A DNA stretch of 64,000 nucleotides from an uncultured Succiniclasticum sp. (GCA_905235335.1 CAJOKZ010000006.1:1-64000); one strand, 5' to 3'. Shown: positions 39,079 through 49,199, counted from the first letter of the stretch. Notes: generated by a model from the letters alone, not told the origin. Translations and numbers: made by a program.

Positions 39079-39564
39079 ATGAAAAAGACTTTGGCCGCTG
39101 TTGCGGCATTCCTTGCTTTATGTTCCACAGCTGTCGCCGGACCACCGCCCAGACCTTACAACAGTCAGCGCGTCCATGTTTCCCCGTCCCACCGGATGCA
39201 CACGCCCACCGGAAACCGGGTCCGCATGACACCTGTCCACGGTCAGACCGGGCCTGTAGGCGGACGCATGTCCTCCATGCCCAACAGCTATCATCACGAA
39301 AGGCTGTCATCAGGCCATGTGCATGTTCATCCTTCCCATGCAAGCGTCTACGCACGCCCCTCCATGCCGCCCCATCGCTACTACCGATCCGCACCGCCGC
39401 CCCACTGGCGTTACGGTGGTTATTACAGCGGTCATTACTGGAGGTCTTACAATTACGGTACCGTCTGGTTCGGAGCGCCCATGGGCTGGTACGGATATCC
39501 CTGGTACGGATATTACAGGGGCCGCCACGGCCATCCGCGGCTCCATGTCGGCTTCTGGATCTGA
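39079..39564 (+). CDS. Secreted Tyr/Gly/His-rich hypothetical protein
   Basis: Signal peptide MKKTLAAVAAFLALCSTAVAG; SD GAAAGGGGAG; low-complexity HYYRSAPPPHWRYGGYYSGHYWRSYNYG. Confidence 0.65.
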   Translation: MKKTLAAVAAFLALCSTAVAGPPPRPYNSQRVHVSPSHRMHTPTGNRVRMTPVHGQTGPVGGRMSSMPNSYHHERLSSGHVHVHPSHASVYARPSMPPHRYYRSAPPPHWRYGGYYSGHYWRSYNYGTVWFGAPMGWYGYPWYGYYRGRHGHPRLHVGFWI

Positions 39565-39628
39565 TGCGCTGGATCTTTTTAGGATTTCGCCGAATTTTTA
39601 TATATAATATTGGATATTATCAACTTTT

Positions 39629-40387
39629 CTACTGTACGCCAATCCTGACTGCCAGTATTCCCAGATACTCTTTCATCGAAACTGCCGTTTTTCGCAAGGC
39701 ATCCGCCGACGGGGTAAACGCAAAAACATCCGGTTCAAATCTCAAATCTGTCTTGTAGTCTGTCGGATACGGAACCGCCTCCATACCTTCCCGGGCAAAG
39801 ACCAATATCGATCTGGGCATATGATATGCAGATGTTACAAGTATTACCTTTCGGATGTCACGCTCTATGCACAGCTGCCTGATAAACCTTGCATTTTCCA
39901 CGGTATTTCGGCTCTTCGCTTCTTTCAGTATAAATTTTTCGTCCATTCCACATGCTTTTAAAAGCCGGCAGGCAATATCCGCTTCTGTCCCTGCGTACGC
40001 AAATACCTGACCTCCTGACAGAATAACCGGCAGATGTAGCCACTTATGTAATCGCAATACCATCAAAACACGGTTGGCCCCATCCGCGGAGACCTGCCCT
40101 TCCCCATCAAAATCCGGCACACCACCACAAGTCCCACCACCCAGCATGACGATAGCCCCGGCAGACCGAAGTTCATTCATTGAAGGTCGCGGATATGTAT
40201 CCTCCAACGTCTTTGCCAAATGATCACTGACCGCAGGAATACTAATCAGATAGATCAATATAGAAACCAGCAACAACCCAATATTTTTATTTGTTCTTTT
40301 TCCGAACCAATACATAGTCAGCAGTATCAGAATGAACAAACCCGGAGGCAGAATCCAGGCATACAGTAATTTCACAAGATACAGCAT
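39629..40387 (-). CDS. YdcF/DUF218 (ElyC/SanA-like) family membrane protein
   Basis: GAIVMLGGGTCG, VILSGGQVFAYAGTEADIACRLLKACGM, EAKSRNTVENARFI, VILVTSAYHMPRSILVFAREGM. Confidence 0.88.
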   Translation of the reverse strand: MLYLVKLLYAWILPPGLFILILLTMYWFGKRTNKNIGLLLVSILIYLISIPAVSDHLAKTLEDTYPRPSMNELRSAGAIVMLGGGTCGGVPDFDGEGQVSADGANRVLMVLRLHKWLHLPVILSGGQVFAYAGTEADIACRLLKACGMDEKFILKEAKSRNTVENARFIRQLCIERDIRKVILVTSAYHMPRSILVFAREGMEAVPYPTDYKTDLRFEPDVFAFTPSADALRKTAVSMKEYLGILAVRIGVQ

Positions 40388-40436
40388 ACTCTATCCTTCT
40401 TTCACTTGAACCCAGAACAGCCAGTATAGCAGAAAA

Positions 40437-40473
40437 CGGTAAAACCTCCTTTAAAAAAAGGATTTTTTACCGT
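40437..40473. terminator. Near-palindromic hairpin, possible bidirectional terminator
   Basis: CGGTAAAACCTCCTTTAAAAAAAGGATTTTTTACCG. Confidence 0.55.
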
Positions 40474-40539
40474 AATATAACGAACTTTTCTTTTGGACCT
40501 CATAACTGCACAGAAAGAATACCGAAAGGATCTATTTTT

Positions 40540-40565
40540 CCTGCAGGACGGTTCGTCCTGCAGGA
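40540..40565. repeat. Perfect inverted repeat downstream of CoA activase gene
   Basis: CCTGCAGGACG-GTT-CGTCCTGCAGG. Confidence 0.75.
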
Positions 40566-40585
40566 CAGATCAAGATTTGCTATAC

Positions 40586-43500
40586 CTATGCCAGTCCGTC
40601 TTCCGCACTTTCTGCCGGCGCTGCCATATGCATCCCCTCCGGACATTTTTCCTTTGCCACGGAAAGCATCAGTTTCAGGCGGTTCAGCTGATTCACTTCC
40701 GATGCCCCAGCGTCGCAGTCCATGGCCACCAGATTGGCATCCCCATAACTCCGGCGGATTTCCCGGAACACACCTTTACCTAAAATATGATTGGGTAGAC
40801 AGGCCCAGGGCTGCAGGCACACCACATTGCGCACCCCCTCTTCCATGAGCCTGGTCATTTCGCCGGGCAGTAACCAGCCTTCCCCGGCCATGTTACCCAG
40901 GGATACGTGGTGTGCCGCCAGTTCGGCAATCTTGTAGATGGAAATGGGCGCGGTGAAATGTTTCGACTTGGCCAAGGCTTTCCGCATGGGATCCATGAAG
41001 AAGTCCGCTACCCGGATGAACATCTGGGCGCCCACCTTGTTCAGCCAGCTGCCATCCAAAATGTCATGGCGGGTGATGCCGTCAAAGGCCATGTACAGTA
41101 GGAAGTTAGCCAGTTCGGGCATGACCACTTCCGCCCCCTCCCTTGCCAGCACCTTTTCCAGATGGTTGTTGGCCACGGGATGGTATTCTACCAGAATCTC
41201 GCCCACAACACCGACCTTCGGTTTCCACAGGTTAGGTACCAAAGGGATGGCATCAAATTCTTTTACTAAATTCTGTATCGTTTTACGGTATTGCAGGAAA
41301 TTACCGTTGTCCAGCTCGTCTTTGCATTTTTTCAGCCATTTTTCGTACAGCCGGTCCGTGGAACCGGGGATCAGCTCGTAGGGCCGCATGCGGTTGGTAA
41401 CGTTCTGCAGCAGATCCCCATAGATGATGGCCTTTGCCACATCCTTGAATCCTGAGGGATTCAACCGGAACGCATCCTGCTCCAGCCCCCAGCAGGCGAA
41501 AACAGGCACCTGTGGATACCCTGCGTTCCGCAAGGCACGCCGCAACAGGTTCATGTAGTTGGTGGCCCGGCAGGCGCCGCAGGTCTGGAACAATACGATG
41601 CTGGTATGATCAGGATCGTATTTTCCGCTTTTAATTGCCTGCAACATCTGGCCGATGACTACAATGGCCGGGTAGCACATATCGTTCTGTACATACTGCA
41701 AGCCAAGGTTGATGGCCTCTTCTTTTGGCGTTTCCGGAATGACCACTTTGTAACCGTACCGGTTCAGTACGTGGGTCACCAAGTTGAAGTGAATCGGCGC
41801 CATCTGAGGAGCCAAAATCGTATGTGTCTCCTTGCAGTCACGGGTGAAGAAGGCTCGTTCTTCCATCACCAGCGGCTGGTAGTCCGGCACATGTCGGCGT
41901 GACAGCACCGCCAGCAGGGAACGGAGGCGGATACGGGCCGCCCCCAGGTTGCTGACTTCATCCAGCTTGATCATAGTGTACAGACGCTGGTGCCCTTCCA
42001 TAATCTCACGCACCTGGTTGGTGGTGATGGCATCCAGCCCACAACCAAAGGAACTGAGTTGGATCAGGTTCACTTCCGGGTGGGAGGCCGCAAAACTGGC
42101 CGCGTGGTACAGCCGGGCATGGTAGCTCCACTGGTTCACGATGGACAGTTCATCTTTCGGTGTATCCATATGATATACGGAATCTTCCGACACGATGGCC
42201 AGATTGTAGGACTGGATCATCTCCGGAATGCCGTGGTTGATCTCCGGATCCAGATGATAGGGTCGGCCTACCAACAGGATAACCGGGATGTTTTTTTCTT
42301 TGCTGATTTGTAAAATTTCTTTCCCTTTTTGACGGACGTCTTCCCGGTACTGTTCCAGTTCTTTGTAGCCGGCTTCCATGGCTTCTTTGATTTCACTGGC
42401 CGGAATATTTTCTGACACGAAGGCCTCCGTAAGCCGAAGGTACATCTTCTTTGGATCGTTAATGGGCAGAAAGGGTTCCATGAACTTGATGTCTTCGTTC
42501 CGCAACACATCCATGTTGTTACGGATATTTTCCGCGTAGGAAGCCACCACCGGACAGTTGTAGTGATTTCCTGTACGGTTCACCTCATCTTCCATATTGT
42601 ACGGCAGGCAGGGATAGAATATTTTCTTTACACCTTTTTCCACCAAGTCCATCACATGGCCGTGGACCAGTTTGGCCGGATAGCACAGTGAATCTGACGG
42701 TATAGTGGACATGCCCTTGTAGTAGACCTGTGCAGAAGATTTGCCCGACAACACCACCTCATAACCCAGCTTAGTGAAGAAAGCGGCCCAAAAGGGGAAA
42801 TCCTCATACATATTCAGCACACGGGGGATGCCAATGCGGCCGCGTTTTGCATTTTTCAACGGCTCGCAACGGAACACGCGCTCGTATTTGTATTCATAAA
42901 TATTGGGTGCCTTATTGGTGTTTTTCGGTTTGCCCTCACCCCGTTCACAGCGGTTCCCGGTAAAATATCGACCGCCATCAGGAAAGGTCTGCATGGTCAC
43001 CAGACAGTGATTGCCGCAACCATTGCAACGGTAAGATTTAGTGGTAACGGTGAAATTTTCCAGTTCTTCCGCTTTCAACACGGAAGAAACAGGACGGGAG
43101 ACTGCAGCCTTTCCTTCACGCAATGCAATCGCCGCCTCCTGTTCTGTCTGCTCCAAAGACAAAATCGCGGCACCGTAGGCTCCCATAAGCCCTGCAATAT
43201 CCGGACGGATAACGTCCATGCCCAACAGCTTTTCCATATTACGGAGCACAGCGTTATTGTAGAAAGTACCTCCCTGGACCACGATGTGATCCCCTAATTC
43301 CCTCGTATCCTTCAGCTGCATCACTTTAAACAGGGCGTTCTTGATGACGGAAAGGCCTATGCCTGCAGAAATATCCGCCAGAGGCGCCCCTTCTTTCTGG
43401 GCCTGTTTGACCCGGGAATTCATAAACACCGTACAGCGTGTTCCCAGATCCACAGGGGTCTTACTGTCCATAGCCTTGTCCGCAAATTCAGAGGCGGTCA

Positions 43501-44881
43501 TGCCCAGCCCCTGAGCGAAGTTTTCGATAAAGGACCCGCAGCCTGCGGAACAGGCTTCGTTCAATGTAATCTTTCCGATATTTCCATTTTTAATCTGGAA
43601 GCATTTCATGTCCTGCCCGCCGATATCCAGCACACAGGTAACTTCCGGACAGAATTCGTAAGCTGCCCGGTAATGAGCGAAGGTCTCTACTTCGCCTGCG
43701 TCAGCGTGGAGCGCGGCCTTCACGATTTTTTCCCCGTATCCGGTGGTAAGACAGCCTGCAATGTACGCCGTCTCCGGCATGGCTTTGTACAGGCCGGTAA
43801 GCTCTTTGATGACGATCTTCAGGGGCGAACCCTGGTTGCTGCCGTAATCCGTATATAAAATTTCCTTGTCCTTACCGATGGCCACAATCTTGGTAGTAGT
43901 GCTGCCTGCGTCAATGCCTACGTAGACGGGTCCTTCGTAAACGGACAGGTCGCCACGCTTAACCTTGTCCTTATTGTGACGTTCGATAAAGGCTTCGTAC
44001 TCTGCCCCGCTGCGGAACAGGGCCAGCCGCTCATCCCGGGTAATGCCGTGACCTGCTTCCGCCTTGTCCAAATTGACGGTAAGGTCTTTGAATTCCAACT
44101 CTTTGGCTTCTTCAGAAAGCGCCGCACCCATTGCTACAAAATAGGCGCCGTCCTCCACATTCACCACTTTTTCCGGATCCATCTTCAGGGTTTCCACAAA
44201 ACGTTTCTTCAGTTCTGGCAAAAAATACAGGGGACCTCCCAGAAATGCCACATTGCCATCAATCTCCCGGCCCTGTGCCAGGTTACCGATGGTCTGGTTC
44301 ACCACAGCCTGAAAGATGGATTTGGCAATATCCTCCCGGGACGCCCCATCGTTCATCAGGGCCTGGATATCCGTTTTGGCAAACACGCCGCACCGGGATG
44401 CAATAGTATAGATGCGTTTCGATCCGGCCGCCAGGTCGTTGAGGCCCTTGGCGTCCGTATTGAGAAGGGCCGCCATATGATCAATGAATGCCCCGGTCCC
44501 GCCGGCGCAGACCCCGTTCATCCGCTCCTCCGGGGCAGATCCAAAGTACATGATCTTGGCGTCTTCCCCGCCCAGTTCCACCATGGTATCGGTTTGGGGA
44601 ATCAGCTTTTTTACCGCTGTGGCCGCCGCAATGACTTCCTGTACGAAAGGCAGTTGCAGACGCTGGGCAATGCCCATGCCGGCCGAGCCCGTAAGGGCGA
44701 AACGGAACCGGGATGGGCCCACTATGTCCCGCAGGGCAGTAAGGTTTTCTACCAGTGCGGTGGGAATATCGGAAAAATGCCGGGCGTAATGCTTATAGAC
44801 GATACGCTCTTCCGCATTCAGAACCACCACCTTGATAGTGGTGGATCCAATGTCGATCCCCACTTTAAAATTGTCAGTCAT
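40586..44881 (-). CDS. Giant acyl-CoA dehydratase activator (BadF/BadG/BcrA/BcrD ATPase x2 + DUF2229 + dehydratase-like C-terminus)
   Basis: 1431 aa; GIDIGSTTIKVVVLN and GIDAGSTTTKIVAIG ATPase motifs; NGVCAGGTGAFIDHMA and EACSAGCGSFIENFAQGLG. Confidence 0.93.
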   Translation of the reverse strand: MTDNFKVGIDIGSTTIKVVVLNAEERIVYKHYARHFSDIPTALVENLTALRDIVGPSRFRFALTGSAGMGIAQRLQLPFVQEVIAAATAVKKLIPQTDTMVELGGEDAKIMYFGSAPEERMNGVCAGGTGAFIDHMAALLNTDAKGLNDLAAGSKRIYTIASRCGVFAKTDIQALMNDGASREDIAKSIFQAVVNQTIGNLAQGREIDGNVAFLGGPLYFLPELKKRFVETLKMDPEKVVNVEDGAYFVAMGAALSEEAKELEFKDLTVNLDKAEAGHGITRDERLALFRSGAEYEAFIERHNKDKVKRGDLSVYEGPVYVGIDAGSTTTKIVAIGKDKEILYTDYGSNQGSPLKIVIKELTGLYKAMPETAYIAGCLTTGYGEKIVKAALHADAGEVETFAHYRAAYEFCPEVTCVLDIGGQDMKCFQIKNGNIGKITLNEACSAGCGSFIENFAQGLGMTASEFADKAMDSKTPVDLGTRCTVFMNSRVKQAQKEGAPLADISAGIGLSVIKNALFKVMQLKDTRELGDHIVVQGGTFYNNAVLRNMEKLLGMDVIRPDIAGLMGAYGAAILSLEQTEQEAAIALREGKAAVSRPVSSVLKAEELENFTVTTKSYRCNGCGNHCLVTMQTFPDGGRYFTGNRCERGEGKPKNTNKAPNIYEYKYERVFRCEPLKNAKRGRIGIPRVLNMYEDFPFWAAFFTKLGYEVVLSGKSSAQVYYKGMSTIPSDSLCYPAKLVHGHVMDLVEKGVKKIFYPCLPYNMEDEVNRTGNHYNCPVVASYAENIRNNMDVLRNEDIKFMEPFLPINDPKKMYLRLTEAFVSENIPASEIKEAMEAGYKELEQYREDVRQKGKEILQISKEKNIPVILLVGRPYHLDPEINHGIPEMIQSYNLAIVSEDSVYHMDTPKDELSIVNQWSYHARLYHAASFAASHPEVNLIQLSSFGCGLDAITTNQVREIMEGHQRLYTMIKLDEVSNLGAARIRLRSLLAVLSRRHVPDYQPLVMEERAFFTRDCKETHTILAPQMAPIHFNLVTHVLNRYGYKVVIPETPKEEAINLGLQYVQNDMCYPAIVVIGQMLQAIKSGKYDPDHTSIVLFQTCGACRATNYMNLLRRALRNAGYPQVPVFACWGLEQDAFRLNPSGFKDVAKAIIYGDLLQNVTNRMRPYELIPGSTDRLYEKWLKKCKDELDNGNFLQYRKTIQNLVKEFDAIPLVPNLWKPKVGVVGEILVEYHPVANNHLEKVLAREGAEVVMPELANFLLYMAFDGITRHDILDGSWLNKVGAQMFIRVADFFMDPMRKALAKSKHFTAPISIYKIAELAAHHVSLGNMAGEGWLLPGEMTRLMEEGVRNVVCLQPWACLPNHILGKGVFREIRRSYGDANLVAMDCDAGASEVNQLNRLKLMLSVAKEKCPEGMHMAAPAESAEDGLA

Positions 44882-45409
44882 AGGAACACCTCATATATAT
44901 AAATAAAGACGGCCCACAGCACAATGGGTACTGCGTTGTCTGATTCCGAAAACCTTCCGGCTTCCGCCAGATGAGAGCTTCTTCCGCAATGTTCCCGGAA
45001 TGCCTGTAAGGATGCACGGCTCCTGATGAACGGACGTGCCTCCGTAAAGACGGGGGGCTCTGCCGGATGAAAGTTTTGCCCCTTCGAAGAGGAATGTGTA
45101 TAGCAAATGAAACTTACACTATCCAACATTATATTATATACCAAATCCGGATAAAATCTATAGTCTTTTCTTACTATTTATTAAGTATTTCCCTTTTCTT
45201 TCTTCTTTTAATTTACTCTATTCCGAGTATCTATTTATTTCAGCTGGGACATTCCAACCAAATGATCCAAAGTAGACAGGCTGAAAGAATACATTTAATA
45301 TATAAAAGCACTCCTGCACCTGGGAAAAAGACGGTTCTTTTTCTTCTTCATTCATCTTGACACAACAAGCGGAAATTATTAAAATGTGTGTAGAAAGAAG
45401 GTGCCGCCG

Positions 45410-45477
45410 ATGAACGGCTGGTGCGGACCAACTACTCAGAAGTAGCCGATTCCTTGGCCTGGGCGGCTGCTTTTTTA
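45410..45477 (+). promoter_or_regulatory. Possible leader-peptide/attenuator upstream of acyltransferase
   Basis: SD GAAGG then ATG...TAG encoding MNGWCGPTTQK; hairpin CTACT/AGTAG overlaps terminator stem GTAGCCG/CGGCTGC followed by TTTTTT. Confidence 0.35.
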
Positions 45478-45536
45478 TTGTTTTGATAAAATCTTTCTGT
45501 TCTTTCGATACAAATAGTATTTTTTCAGAGGTTGTC

Positions 45537-46673
45537 ATGTCAGATCGCAATATCGTTGTCGACCGGCTGCGGGCACTGGCCATGCTGGGCGTAATCGGGA
45601 TCCATATCGGTCCCTTTGTGTTCGCTTCCTCCACGCCCCGCCTGGACCTGTTCCTGCTGTTCCAAGTCTTTACGCGCTTTGCCGTCCCCGGATTCTTTTT
45701 TATATCGGGCTACGGGCTGTTCTGTAATGACGCGCTGCACAGGCCGTTCCATTATTTCAGCTTTGTGAAAAAACATCTTGTCACAGTAGGGCTGCCCTAT
45801 TTTGTCTGGTCGCTGTTCTATATTGCCATGTGGCAATGGGAGGACATGTATCGGCCCGATCGTTCTTTTTCCGTGTCCGTTCTCATCGTGAAGTTTTTAC
45901 TGGGGGAAGGATGCTACCATATTTATTTTATGGTAATTCTTTTGTACTTTTATCTTTCCATGCCATTCTGGCGCTGGCTGGTGGAATGGATCAGTAAAAA
46001 ATCTGCCTCCGGCATCGCATCGTGCCTGACCGCACTGGCTGCCCTTCAGGCTGTGCTGTACATATGGAGCGCTTCTTACTGGTACTATCCCACCTGGACC
46101 CAAGGCCATGCCATGATTATCCGGCTGCTGAATGAACGTATGAACTACCTGCCCCTGTTCTACGGATTCGTCTTTGTGCTGGGTGGCGTCTGCGCCATAC
46201 ATGAAAAACCGGTGCGAAACTGGCTGCAGGGCCATTTCACCTCCAGCCTGGGAATATTCCTGCTTTCCTGTGCCTTGCTGGTATGGCGTTTTAGGGAATA
46301 CGTGGTAGCGGGTATCCCGTTGGAAGACATTCCCGGAAAATACATGACGCAGCTGACACCGGAAGGCCTGCTGTACACTGTCTGCTGGCTGCTGTGTTTC
46401 AGCGCCGCGCTGGAAAAACTCGTGGAGCAAAAACGCTTGTTCCTGGATGTCCTATCTGAATATTCCATGATCATCTACCTGATACATCCCCTGTTCCTTT
46501 ATTACTGGTACCAGTGGTTCGATATGCTCGGCTTCACCATGAGCCAGGTACCGGTATTACTGTTTTACGTATTGGTGTTGATTACTTCACTGCTGGCTGG
46601 CATGCTCATCCACAAAATCGCAAAACGGTGCAGGATTATTGGGTTGCTGTTGCTGGGAAGGGCGCCAAAGTAA
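45537..46673 (+). CDS. Acyltransferase family 3 membrane protein
   Basis: RNIVVDRLRALAMLGVIGIHIGPFVF; multi-TM; TRFAVPGFFFISGYGLF. Confidence 0.88.
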   Translation: MSDRNIVVDRLRALAMLGVIGIHIGPFVFASSTPRLDLFLLFQVFTRFAVPGFFFISGYGLFCNDALHRPFHYFSFVKKHLVTVGLPYFVWSLFYIAMWQWEDMYRPDRSFSVSVLIVKFLLGEGCYHIYFMVILLYFYLSMPFWRWLVEWISKKSASGIASCLTALAALQAVLYIWSASYWYYPTWTQGHAMIIRLLNERMNYLPLFYGFVFVLGGVCAIHEKPVRNWLQGHFTSSLGIFLLSCALLVWRFREYVVAGIPLEDIPGKYMTQLTPEGLLYTVCWLLCFSAALEKLVEQKRLFLDVLSEYSMIIYLIHPLFLYYWYQWFDMLGFTMSQVPVLLFYVLVLITSLLAGMLIHKIAKRCRIIGLLLLGRAPK

Positions 46674-46785
46674 AGGAAACGCCATATCTGTATCCCGTAA
46701 GGATCTCTTTCGATGCGTAAAGCTGAAAGGGAAAAAGAACTACAGATATGGCGCTTTTGTTACTTATACACCTAAAAGGAAAAAC

Positions 46786-46818
46786 TCCCGTTCTATCCTG
46801 AACGGGAGTTTTTTTACA
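46786..46818. terminator. Terminator hairpin between converging acyltransferase and rpmA genes
   Basis: AAAACTCCCGTTCTATCCTGAACGGGAGTTTTTTT. Confidence 0.85.
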
Positions 46819-46821
46819 GCA

Positions 46822-47118
46822 TTACGCTTCTTTCGCTTCTTCCAGGGGCTCGATGCTGATAATGCGCTCGGTACGGCCATGACGACCGAAACGGACTTTA
46901 CCGGCAATCTTGGCATAGATGGTATAATCACGACCCATGCCTACGTTCTTGCCCACATGAAACCGGGTACCATGCTGGCGTACGATGATACTGCCTGCGG
47001 TCACCACCTGGCCGTCATGTGCTTTGGTCCCCAGACGCTGTGCGTTGGAGTCGCGGCCGTTATGGGAAGAACCGGTACCTTTTTTATGTGCATGTAACTG
47101 CAGGATAATCTTAAACAT
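46822..47118 (-). CDS. rpmA: 50S ribosomal protein L27 with cleavable-type N-terminal extension
   Basis: [69 protein letters not shown]. Confidence 0.97.
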   Translation of the reverse strand: MFKIILQLHAHKKGTGSSHNGRDSNAQRLGTKAHDGQVVTAGSIIVRQHGTRFHVGKNVGMGRDYTIYAKIAGKVRFGRHGRTERIISIEPLEEAKEA

Positions 47119-47449
47119 TCATTTCACCTCCATGTTCGCGGATTCGAACATTTTGCGGACATTGTTCGGCCAGCTGGTTCAGCACGATTTCCATACTGCC
47201 CAACAGGGCCTGGCTTTTTTCATCGGGCATCCGCTGCAGGGTAACCTGCAATTCACCCTTTTCTGTATCTGTCCGGTATTCTACCGGATATTTCAATTGC
47301 TGTTCTAAACCTGCAAGAGCCATCTGCGTTGCCGCGGAGACCCAGGCGCAGACCACGCTTTCCCCTGCCGGTGCATCGCCGGCATGGCCCCGTGACCGGA
47401 AGCCTGTGATTTCTCCTTTATGGTTCCTGTACAAATCAACGGTGATCAT
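47111..47449 (-). CDS. prp: Ribosomal-processing cysteine protease Prp
   Basis: [19 protein letters not shown] (His/Cys catalytic pair), located between rplU and rpmA. Confidence 0.93.
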   Translation of the reverse strand: MITVDLYRNHKGEITGFRSRGHAGDAPAGESVVCAWVSAATQMALAGLEQQLKYPVEYRTDTEKGELQVTLQRMPDEKSQALLGSMEIVLNQLAEQCPQNVRIREHGGEMNV

Positions 47450-47450
47450 A

Positions 47451-47762
47451 TCAGGCCTGAATACCGCTAATCTTTACGGCTGTGAACGGCTGACGATGGC
47501 CATAGCGCTTGCGGTAGTTGGCTTTGGCTTTGTACTTGAAGCCAATGATCTTTTCGCCTTTTCCATGATCTTCTACGGTAGCGGTAACCTTTGCCCCGTC
47601 AATGAACGGTTTTCCAACGGTCACTTCGCCGTCGTTTACAATGGCCAGCACTTCGCCGAATACAACTTCAGCGCCTTTTTCGGCATCCAGCTTTTCTACA
47701 TTCAAAACGTCGCCTTCTGCTACTTTGTACTGCTTACCGCCAGTTTTAATGATTGCGTACAT
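47451..47762 (-). CDS. rplU: 50S ribosomal protein L21
   Basis: [35 protein letters not shown]... Confidence 0.97.
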   Translation of the reverse strand: MYAIIKTGGKQYKVAEGDVLNVEKLDAEKGAEVVFGEVLAIVNDGEVTVGKPFIDGAKVTATVEDHGKGEKIIGFKYKAKANYRKRYGHRQPFTAVKISGIQA

Positions 47763-47940
47763 GTATTGTGCACCTCCCTTATCATAGACTCGCCAATTAC
47801 GGTACGTCACAAATTCAGAGCAAAATGCCGCAGGTCTGCTGCACTGCCTGTCACGAATCAACTGTGCACCCGCTTCTTCTGCAGTGACGGTTTATGGAAC
47901 CTTCTCGAGCGGTTGGGTACGGAAGATAATCATCCATACT
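47763..47940 (-). promoter_or_regulatory. Putative L21 leader (5' UTR of rplU)
   Basis: Approx. 175-nt untranslated leader between a good promoter and rplU; position matches Firmicute L21 leaders; structure not verified. Confidence 0.45.
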
Positions 47941-47945
47941 GAAGT

Positions 47946-47974
47946 ATAGTAACACAAAGAAACCGTACTGTCAA
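47946..47974 (-). promoter_or_regulatory. Putative sigma-A promoter for rplU-prp-rpmA
   Basis: Minus strand TTGACA-17 bp-TACTAT. Confidence 0.6.
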
Positions 47975-48196
47975 TGATTTTTGCATCGCAACCGCCACAG
48001 TATTAAGAAAATTTCTTTTCTGTAAAAAAGAAACTATTTATGTAGTAAAAATAGAATTCCTCTGTTATAATATGGCTAATATGATTTAAGGACCCGCTGA
48101 ACAAATGATTTGATATGAATGCTAAAAAGGTTTTGCCAGTAACCGCAAGACCAGCGACAGCTCTTATTTCTTCAGCAAGAACCTCCGGAGGCACAA

Positions 48197-49145
48197 ATGA
48201 AAAATATAGAAACAAAGATCAAGAAACTTTCTGCCGAAATTTTAAAAGACTACGGCCAGGGTCGCACCATTGATAAGATGAACGCATTCACCAGCCCGGA
48301 TATGGATGTGGTGGTAGATATACTGGACAAACTGCAGAAGATTCTGTTTCCCGGATATTACCGAAACAAAAATTTTCACTTTTATACGGCGGAAAACAAC
48401 CTGCAGACGCTGGTGGAAGACGTGTTATTCAACCTGACCAAACAAATCTCCATGTACCTGCGTTACCTGCCTGAATACAAGGATGCGGATTTCCGTACGC
48501 TCAGGGACAAGGCCCAGGAAATCGCCATGGAGTTCATGTCCCGCATCCCGGGACTTGGTTGAGACCTCCGTACAGGCGGAATTTGACGGGGATCCGGCAG
48601 CCTTTAACAAGGACGAGATCATCTTCTGCTATCCGGGTATGTACGCCATCATGGTGTTCCGGCTGGCTCATGAATTTTATGATTTGGGTGTGCCCATGCT
48701 GCCCCGCATTATGTCTGAATATGCCCATGGAAAGACGGGGATCGATATCCATCCGGGGGCTTCCATCGGCCGCTATTTCTTCATTGACCATGGTACCGGC
48801 ATCGTGGTAGGTGAAACCACCATCATTGGTGACAACGTGAAAATCTATCAAGGTGTCACCATCGGCGCGCTGTCCACCAGGGGCGGCCAAAACTTGCGCA
48901 GCAAAAAACGCCACCCCACCATCGAGGACAATGTAACCATCTACTCCGGCGCCTCCATCCTGGGAGGCGAGACCGTTATCGGCCATGATTCCGTCATCGG
49001 GGGCAACACTTTTATCACCATGTCCGTGCCTCCCGAATCCAATGTGAGCATCAAGAGCCAGGAACTGCATATCAGCAACAAAAAAGGCAGCGCTAATGCC
49101 GAAGCCAAAGAGCTGGATCAGGCTGCCTGGTTCTATACAATTTAA
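48197..49145 (+). pseudogene. cysE: Serine O-acetyltransferase (EpsC-type CysE), split by a frameshift
   Basis: Frame 1 MKNIETKIKKLSAEILKDYG...[10 protein letters not shown] (48197-48562) and frame 2 ...[41 protein letters not shown]...[23 protein letters not shown]... (to 49145); junction near 48554-48558. Confidence 0.85.
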
Positions 49146-49159
49146 ATTTAAAAAAGACA

Positions 49160-49199
49160 GAGGGGCTGTAACGAAATGAAGTTACAGCCCCTTTTTTAT
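49160..49199 (+). terminator. Rho-independent terminator after cysE
   Basis: GGGGCTGTAACGAAATGAAGTTACAGCCCCTTTTTT. Confidence 0.85.

Noticed and set aside
43976-44902. 308-aa plus ORF
   Set aside because: Antisense to the CoA activase
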